Source: Actinomycetes bacterium
Lineage (GTDB): Bacteria > Actinomycetota > Acidimicrobiia > Acidimicrobiales > Palsa-688
Assembly (NCBI GenBank): GCA_021827225.1
Contig: JAKAXG010000061.1
Coordinates: 6,021 to 11,805, forward strand
DNA length: 5,785 bases
Reading direction: 5' to 3'
In this document: positions 1-5,785 of the stretch, piece by piece
How the letters are laid out: the number at the start of each line of letters is the position of its first letter
How positions within the stretch are numbered: position 1 is the stretch's first letter
Translations under genes and position numbers: made by a program
Notes under the pieces: generated by a model
What the model was told of the DNA's origin: nothing
The model's database searches: none
What the model saw: the letters and a program-made list of their open reading frames with translations, nothing else

Positions 1-304
1 GGATCGCCTTCGCTCTGGCTGGTCGGGGCGGAGGTGCCGGTCTCGGTCTCCGGTCCGGCCTCCCGTCCCGCCTCCGGCGGAAAACGATCGGCCGTATCGG
101 CGCCCGAGCCCGTCTTCTCATTCACGCCTGTCGCCGGAACGCCTTCTTCTTCGGCAAACACCTCTTCGGCCACTCCTGTCTGCTCGACGGCGAGATCGGA
201 TGGGTCGGGGACGGCGCCGGTAGCCGAATCGGGATCCCGTTGTCCGGCGAAGCCGGGCCGGGAGGACGATTCGGCACCGGGGTCGGTCCCGTGCGGGCCG
301 GAGC

Positions 305-308
<4 letters not shown>
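1..308 (-). CDS. grpE: GrpE nucleotide exchange factor, N-terminal tail only (partial, runs off left edge)
   Basis: The reading frame opens with ATG at 308-306 and stays open for 102 codons to the window edge, so only the N-terminus is present. The visible protein (starting [11 protein letters not shown]) is low in complexity, rich in Gly, Pro, Thr and Ser, and acidic (about 21 Asp/Glu against 5 Lys/Arg), as expected of a disordered tail. None of the conserved GrpE helical or beta domain is in view, so the name rests on position. The gene starts inside the dnaK stop (ATGA overlap, 305-308), and dnaK-grpE-dnaJ is the standard actinobacterial order. GrpE speeds ADP release from DnaK in the cytoplasm. 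The overlap implies translational coupling with dnaK. Codon choice is looser (AAT, TTT, GTT, GAA runs) than in dnaK, which suits a weakly constrained tail. Another disordered protein behind dnaK is possible but less likely. Confidence 0.8.
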
Positions 309-2167
<1,859 letters not shown>

Positions 2168-2174
2168 GAGCTTG

Positions 2175-2179
2175 CCTCC
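2175..2179 (-). promoter_or_regulatory. Ribosome-binding site of dnaK
   Basis: On the minus strand GGAGG lies seven bases before the ATG at 2167. This is a strong Shine-Dalgarno match at ideal spacing, and it decides the dnaK start against the upstream in-frame ATG at 2230. Confidence 0.85.
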
Positions 2180-2207
2180 GAGGGGTAGATGCGAACTGTT
2201 ATCGATC

Positions 2208-2213
2208 AGTGTA
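2208..2213 (-). promoter_or_regulatory. Possible -10 element of the dnaK promoter
   Basis: Read on the minus strand, TACACT matches the TANNNT pattern of an actinobacterial -10 box and would start transcription about 33-35 nt before the dnaK ATG. The matching -35 position (about 2231-2237) has only a poor hexamer (TTAGTC or TAGTCG) and lies inside the HAIR-like repeat. That layout would let a bound repressor block polymerase. The assignment is weak: GATAAC-like sequences nearby (2198-2203) are alternatives, and a stress sigma factor may use other boxes. Confidence 0.3.
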
Positions 2214-2218
2214 GCGAA

Positions 2219-2239
2219 GTTGAGTGTCACCGACTAAGG
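2219..2239. promoter_or_regulatory. HAIR-like inverted repeat, probable HspR operator for dnaK
   Basis: The plus strand reads GTTGAGT, seven bases, then ACTAAGG. The HAIR element bound by the heat-shock repressor HspR in actinobacteria has the consensus CTTGAGT-N7-ACTCAAG. The left half matches at six of seven positions, the right half at five of seven, and the spacer is exactly seven. It sits 52-72 nt upstream of the dnaK start, where such operators are known to control dnaK operons. What is seen is the repeat and its place; HspR binding is inferred. The site is also about 50 nt upstream of the divergent gpmA start, so an effect on that gene cannot be excluded. Confidence 0.6.
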
Positions 2240-2267
2240 AAATCTTCGTCGCTGCGCTGCACCGGCG

Positions 2268-2281
2268 GAAGGGTACCCTTC
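2268..2281. repeat. Perfect 14-bp palindrome upstream of gpmA
   Basis: GAAGGGTACCCTTC equals its own reverse complement. It ends six bases before the GTG start of gpmA. It contains both the only purine-rich Shine-Dalgarno-like stretch in reach (GGAAGGG, 2267-2273) and a TACCCT that could serve as a -10 box. It could be an operator, or in RNA a short hairpin (five-base stem, GUAC loop) hiding the ribosome-binding stretch. No function is proven. Confidence 0.6.
2274..2279 (+). promoter_or_regulatory. Possible -10 box of a leaderless gpmA transcript
   Basis: TACCCT fits the TANNNT pattern and ends eight bases before the GTG at 2288, so transcription would begin at or next to the start codon. 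Leaderless mRNAs of this layout are common in actinobacteria. No recognisable -35 hexamer lies 16-18 bases upstream (2251-2256 is GCTGCG). The alternative is a transcript starting further upstream that uses GGAAGGG at a long 14-base spacing. Confidence 0.3.
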
Positions 2282-2287
2282 GGGGGC

Positions 2288-3031
2288 GTGGGAACCCTCG
2301 TCCTCGTCCGGCACGGCCAGAGCCAGTGGAACCTCGAGAACCGCTTCACCGGGTGGTGGGACGTTCCTCTCTCCGATCAGGGACAAACCGAGGCCCGCTC
2401 GGCCGGCCAGCTCATCGCCGCCGAGGGCCTGATGGTCGACATCGCCCACACCTCGGTGCTGACCCGGGCCATCAGCACCCTCAACCTGGCGCTCGAGGAG
2501 ATGGGCCAGCAGTGGGTCCCGGTGACCAAGCACTGGCGGCTGAACGAGCGCCACTACGGGGGGCTCACCGGCCTGGACAAGGCCGAGACCCGGGAGCGCT
2601 ACGGCGACGAGCAGTTCATGAAGTGGAGGCGCAGCTACGACGTGCCGCCCCCGCCCATGGAGGCCGGCCACAAGTTCGACATCCGCTCCGACCCCCGCTA
2701 CCGGCACGTGCCGGCCGACGTCGTCCCCGCCACCGAGTGCCTGGCCGACGTGGTGGTGCGCATGCTCCCCTACTGGTACGACGCCATCGCCCCCGACGTG
2801 CTGGCCGGCAAGACGGTGCTGGTAGCGGCGCACGGCAACAGCCTGCGGGCCCTGATCAAGCACCTGGAGCAGATCTCCGACTCGGAGATCACCGGGCTGG
2901 AGATCCCCACCGGCGTGCCGATGGTCTACGAGCTGGACGACGACCTGGGGATCGTCTCCAAGCGGGAGCTGGGCGACCCCGAGGCCATCGCCGCGGCCGC
3001 CGAAGCGGTGCGCCGTCAGGGTGTCCGCTAG
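2288..3031 (+). CDS. gpmA: 2,3-bisphosphoglycerate-dependent phosphoglycerate mutase
   Basis: The cytoplasmic enzyme interconverts 3-phosphoglycerate and 2-phosphoglycerate in glycolysis and gluconeogenesis through a phosphohistidine. The 247-residue product matches the usual family length (about 247-250). The phosphohistidine motif RHGQS is at 8-12 (His9). Other conserved active-site positions are Asn15, Arg60, Glu87 in LNERHYG (85-91), Arg114-Arg115 in WRRSYD, and His182 in AAHGNSLRAL (180-189). The C-terminal tail closing the active site is present. The GTG at 2288 gives VGTLVLVRHG, the expected short N-terminus. An in-frame ATG at 2189 would add 33 unrelated residues and run through the dnaK control region. 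No well-spaced Shine-Dalgarno precedes the GTG. The 3' end overlaps glnD by 11 nt. RHGQS has Gln where E. coli has Glu, a variant also known in other bacteria. Confidence 0.97.
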   Translation: MGTLVLVRHGQSQWNLENRFTGWWDVPLSDQGQTEARSAGQLIAAEGLMVDIAHTSVLTRAISTLNLALEEMGQQWVPVTKHWRLNERHYGGLTGLDKAETRERYGDEQFMKWRRSYDVPPPPMEAGHKFDIRSDPRYRHVPADVVPATECLADVVVRMLPYWYDAIAPDVLAGKTVLVAAHGNSLRALIKHLEQISDSEITGLEIPTGVPMVYELDDDLGIVSKRELGDPEAIAAAAEAVRRQGVR

Positions 3032-5345
3032 CTCGCTCAAGGATCTGCGGGCCGGGCTGCTCGAGGACCGGTCGCTCACCGGCGGGGAGTGGTGCGCCGC
3101 CTACGCCGGGGCGGCCGACGGCTGGCTGGCCTCGCTGTTCGCGACAGCCGTCGGTGGCGCCGGCTCCGGATTCGCCCTCATGGCCGTCGGCGGATACGGG
3201 CGGGGGTCGCTGGCCCCCGGCAGCGACCTGGACCTCCTGCTGCTCCACGACGGCCGCAACAAGCGGGTGAAGGAGGTGGCCGACGCCATCTGGTACCCCA
3301 TCTGGGACGCCGGGCTGCGGCTGGACCACAGCGTGCGCACCGTCAAGGAGGTGCGCACGGCCATGGACTCCGACATCAAAGTGGCGCTCGGCCTGCTCGA
3401 CGCCCGGCTGATCGCCGGCGACGCGGAGCTGGCCGGCAGCGCCCTCGGGCGGGTCAGCGACATGTGGCGGTCCCGGACCTCCCGCTGGCTCTCCGACCTG
3501 GACCGGACCACCCGGGCCCGCCACGAGCGCTTCGGCGACCTGGCCTTCCTTCTCGAACCGGACCTGAAGGAGGCCCGCGGCGGGCTGCGGGACCTGCAGC
3601 TGCTGCGCAGCCTGAGCGCGGTGGCCCCGGTGCTGGCGGACACCCTCGGGGACCGGAAGCTGATCTGGGCGGAGAAGACGCTCGGCGCGGTACGGGTGGA
3701 GCTGCAGCGGCCGACCGGACAGGCCACCAACGTCCTGCTGCTTCAGGACCAGGACCTGGTGGCCAAGGCGCTGGGGATGGACGACGCCGACGTCCTCATG
3801 GCCAGGGTGGCCGACGCCGCCCGGGCCATCGCCTGGGCCTCCGACGACGGCTGGCGCCGGGTCGAAGCCTGGCTGGCCGGGCCCAGAGGGCGCAGCGGGG
3901 AGGATGTGGTCCTCGAGCCGGGGATCATGCTGCGCGACGGGGAGATCTCCCTGGCGCCGGGGGCCGACCCGGCCGTGGACCAGTCCCTGGCCCTACGGGC
4001 CGCCGCCGCCTCGGCCGAGATGGACAAGCCGCTGTCGCGGCCCGCCCTCGACCGGCTGGCCACCCGGGCCCTGGCCCCCGAGGGGGTGTGGCCGCCCCGG
4101 GTGCTGCAGTCCCTGCTGCGCCTGCTCGGCGCCGGCCGCCCGGCCATAGGCGCCATAGAGTCCCTCGACCAGCGGGGGGTGTGGATGCGCTACCTGCCGG
4201 AGTGGGCCCCGGTACGCAACCGGCCCCAGCGCAACGCCTACCACCGCTTCACCGTCGACCGGCACCTGCTCGAAACGGTGGCCGGCGCCTCCGCCATGCA
4301 GAGCTCGGTGCACCGCCCGGACCTGCTGCTGCTCGCCGCCCTGCTGCACGACATCGGCAAGGGCCGGACCGGCGACCACACCATGCGCGGCATGGCCGTG
4401 GTGGCCCACCTGGGCTACCGGATGGGCCTGCGGGCCGCCGACATCGAGACGCTGGTCGACCTGGTCCGCCTGCACCTGGTCCTGCCCGACGTGGCCACCC
4501 GCCGGGACCTCGACGACCCGGCCACGGCAGCGGCGGTGGCAGCCGCCGTCGGCAACCAGGACACCCTGGAGTTGCTGGCGGCACTGACCGAAGCCGACAG
4601 CCTGGCCACCGGCCCGGCGGCGTGGGGCCGGTGGAAGGCCGGCCTGGTCAGACGGCTGGTGGACCAGGTGGCGGCGACGCTCGAGGGACGCCCGCCGCCG
4701 GACAGCCGGCGGGCCGAGCTGACCCCGCCCGAGCGGTCCCTGCTGTCCGCCCGCCGGCTGCAGGTCGTGTTCAGCGACGGCCGGCTGCTGGTGGCCGCCC
4801 CCGACCAGACCGGTCTGCTCTCGCACGTGGCCGGGGTGCTGACCCTCGCCGGCGCCTACGTCCGCTCGGCCACCACCATGTCCGACGAGGCCACCGGCAT
4901 GGCCCTCCTGCGCTTCGAGGTGGCCCCGGCGTTCGACGACCTGCCGGACTGGGAAGGGGTCCGCTCCGACCTGCAGGCCGCCCTGGAGGGCCGGGTGGAC
5001 GTCGACACGCTGCTGGTCGAGCGCGACGCCCGCTACGCCCGCTTCGCCCCCTCGACCATGGCCGGCACCCCCGAGGTGCGGGTCCTGTTCGACAACGACT
5101 CCTCCCCCGCCTCGACCATCGTCGAGGTGCGGGCCCCCGACCGGGGACCGGTGCTGTACCGGGTCACCCGGGCGCTGTCGGCGGCCGGCGTGACCATCAC
5201 CTGCGCCCTCGTCACCACGCTGGGGGCGGAGGCCATTGACGTGTTCTACGTGCACAGGAACGCCGGGGGCCGGGTCACCGACCCGGCCCTCCAGACGCAA
5301 CTGCGCGAGTCGATCCTCTCGGCGCTGGGCGGGGTGGCCGCCTAG
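3021..5345 (+). CDS. glnD: PII nucleotidyltransferase/nucleotidyl-removing enzyme GlnD
   Basis: GlnD attaches a nucleotide to PII when glutamine is scarce and removes it when glutamine is plentiful. The 774-residue protein has all expected parts. The nucleotidyltransferase core has GGYGRGSLAPGSDLD at 57-71 with metal-binding Asp69 and Asp71, plus HSVRT at 103-107. The conserved EPDLKEARGGLRDLQ is at 179-193. The HD phosphohydrolase (about 405-545) has VDRH with His415, LLHDIGKG (441-448; His443, Asp444), GDH (451-453) and Asp525. Two ACT domains (about 588-660 and 698-770) are the family's glutamine sensors. E. coli GlnD has 890 residues; actinobacterial ones are nearer this length. Homologues in Streptomyces and Corynebacterium transfer AMP rather than UMP, so the nucleotide is uncertain. 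The GTG start lies within gpmA, with no clear Shine-Dalgarno, suggesting coupled re-initiation after the gpmA stop. The stop shares CTAG with the convergent gene. Confidence 0.96.
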   Translation: MSASSLKDLRAGLLEDRSLTGGEWCAAYAGAADGWLASLFATAVGGAGSGFALMAVGGYGRGSLAPGSDLDLLLLHDGRNKRVKEVADAIWYPIWDAGLRLDHSVRTVKEVRTAMDSDIKVALGLLDARLIAGDAELAGSALGRVSDMWRSRTSRWLSDLDRTTRARHERFGDLAFLLEPDLKEARGGLRDLQLLRSLSAVAPVLADTLGDRKLIWAEKTLGAVRVELQRPTGQATNVLLLQDQDLVAKALGMDDADVLMARVADAARAIAWASDDGWRRVEAWLAGPRGRSGEDVVLEPGIMLRDGEISLAPGADPAVDQSLALRAAAASAEMDKPLSRPALDRLATRALAPEGVWPPRVLQSLLRLLGAGRPAIGAIESLDQRGVWMRYLPEWAPVRNRPQRNAYHRFTVDRHLLETVAGASAMQSSVHRPDLLLLAALLHDIGKGRTGDHTMRGMAVVAHLGYRMGLRAADIETLVDLVRLHLVLPDVATRRDLDDPATAAAVAAAVGNQDTLELLAALTEADSLATGPAAWGRWKAGLVRRLVDQVAATLEGRPPPDSRRAELTPPERSLLSARRLQVVFSDGRLLVAAPDQTGLLSHVAGVLTLAGAYVRSATTMSDEATGMALLRFEVAPAFDDLPDWEGVRSDLQAALEGRVDVDTLLVERDARYARFAPSTMAGTPEVRVLFDNDSSPASTIVEVRAPDRGPVLYRVTRALSAAGVTITCALVTTLGAEAIDVFYVHRNAGGRVTDPALQTQLRESILSALGGVAA
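5342..5345. other. Shared CTAG: overlapping convergent stop codons
   Basis: The glnD stop TAG (5343-5345, plus strand) and the small membrane gene's stop TAG (5344-5342, minus strand) lie in one palindromic CTAG. The two genes meet with no intergenic space, so neither transcript can end before entering the opposing gene. Confidence 0.75.
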
Positions 5346-5632
5346 CCCTTCCCTTTTCCCGGATCCCTCTTCGGGTCCTCGACCAGAAGGCGGCGGTACT
5401 CGTGCTCCTCCATGGTCAGGTGCTTGCCCCGCAGCCACAGCGCGAGGGCCAGCCAGGCGGCGGCGACCACGCCCCAACCCACCGCGGCGCCGGTCGAGCC
5501 GTGGTAGGCCAGGGCGACGGCGAAGAGCAGAGCCACCGCAGCGGTGACGAGAAAGCCCCGCCACACCCACGCGGAGCGGGGCGGGCGGGGCTTCTCCGTG
5601 CCGTGGTGGCCGTCGGCCATGCCGAAGACCAT
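5342..5632 (-). CDS. Small two-helix membrane protein of unknown function
   Basis: I do not recognise the family. The 96-residue product has a short polar, basic N-terminus, a hydrophobic helix at about 24-43, a short turn (HGSTG), a second hydrophobic helix at about 48-67, and a charged C-terminal tail of some 29 residues with HLTMEEHEYRRLL (71-83) and a Lys/Gly end. A hairpin in the inner membrane with both ends in the cytoplasm fits the positive flanks. It follows the PII gene by 11 nt, and the Shine-Dalgarno-like TAGGGA (5646-5641) contains the PII stop, so the two are probably co-transcribed and coupled. The ATG at 5632 is chosen for that site; an ATG at 5620 (MADGHHG) would give 92 residues. 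That it exactly fills the space between PII and glnD supports a real gene. Being next to PII hints at nitrogen control or membrane transport, but this is only inference. Confidence 0.72.
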   Translation of the reverse strand: MVFGMADGHHGTEKPRPPRSAWVWRGFLVTAAVALLFAVALAYHGSTGAAVGWGVVAAAWLALALWLRGKHLTMEEHEYRRLLVEDPKRDPGKGKG

Positions 5633-5643
5633 AGGCGCTGTCC

Positions 5644-5785
<142 letters not shown>

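Noticed and set aside
2168..2230. Upstream ATG extending dnaK by 21 codons
   Set aside because: The added residues do not belong to the DnaK family, the frame would cover the HAIR-like operator, and the ATG at 2167 has an ideal ribosome-binding site.
2217..2240. CIRCE element (HrcA operator) upstream of dnaK
   Set aside because: The minus strand has TTAG and ACTC pieces, but the arms and the nine-base spacer of TTAGCACTC-N9-GAGTGCTAA are not present. The HAIR consensus fits much better.
2189..2287. Upstream ATG extending gpmA by 33 codons
   Set aside because: The added segment is unlike any phosphoglycerate mutase N-terminus and would run through the dnaK regulatory region. The GTG at 2288 gives the family length of 247 residues.
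3089..5239. A 716-codon open frame on the plus strand within glnD
   Set aside because: The product is an Arg/Gly/Pro/Ala-rich shift-frame shadow without domains, while the overlapping frame is a full GlnD.
5361..5378. Hairpin GGATCC-CTCTTC-GGGTCC as a terminator for glnD or the small membrane gene
   Set aside because: The stem is only six pairs with one wobble, there is no following U-tract on either strand, and it lies in the coding part of the small gene.
3993..5570. A 525-codon open frame on the minus strand opposite glnD
   Set aside because: It is Gly/Gln/His/Val-rich with no recognisable domain, typical of antisense shadows in high-GC genes, and it crosses two better supported genes.

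Overview
The window is high-GC bacterial DNA, packed with genes, and looks like a chromosomal housekeeping segment of an actinomycete (Actinomycetota, possibly a deep-branching class such as Acidimicrobiia; the class is a guess). The evidence is the codon third-position bias, the actinobacterial look of the PII C-terminus ([14 protein letters not shown]...DAL), and a HAIR-like HspR operator in front of dnaK. I see no mobile element, CRISPR array, tRNA or rRNA. Nearly every base belongs to a recognisable gene or to one 120-bp regulatory gap.

Left part (1-2167, minus strand): the chaperone genes dnaK and, overlapping its stop by the ATGA tetramer, a gene whose first 102 codons encode an acidic disordered tail. 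By position this is almost certainly grpE, and it runs off the left edge. The gap at 2168-2287 separates dnaK from the divergent gpmA. It holds the dnaK ribosome-binding site, a HAIR-like inverted repeat, weak promoter-like hexamers and a perfect 14-bp palindrome just upstream of the gpmA start.

Middle part (2288-5345, plus strand): gpmA, a 2,3-bisphosphoglycerate-dependent phosphoglycerate mutase of glycolysis and gluconeogenesis, overlaps by 11 nt the gene for a complete GlnD (nucleotidyltransferase, HD and two ACT domains), the enzyme that modifies and demodifies the nitrogen-signal protein PII. The overlap implies one transcript and coupled translation.

Right part (5342-5785, minus strand): the last 46 codons of a PII gene (glnB/glnK) enter from the right edge. 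They are followed after 11 nt by a small gene for an unrecognised two-helix membrane protein. That gene ends tail to tail with glnD, and the two stop codons share one CTAG. The modifying enzyme and its PII substrate are therefore neighbours but convergent, with the small membrane gene between them, unlike the collinear amt-glnB-glnD order known in mycobacteria.

Most of the window is ordinary core metabolism and stress response. The points that merit a second look are the HAIR-like operator, the palindrome over the gpmA start region, the gpmA-glnD coupling, the shared-stop convergent junction, and the small membrane protein behind PII.
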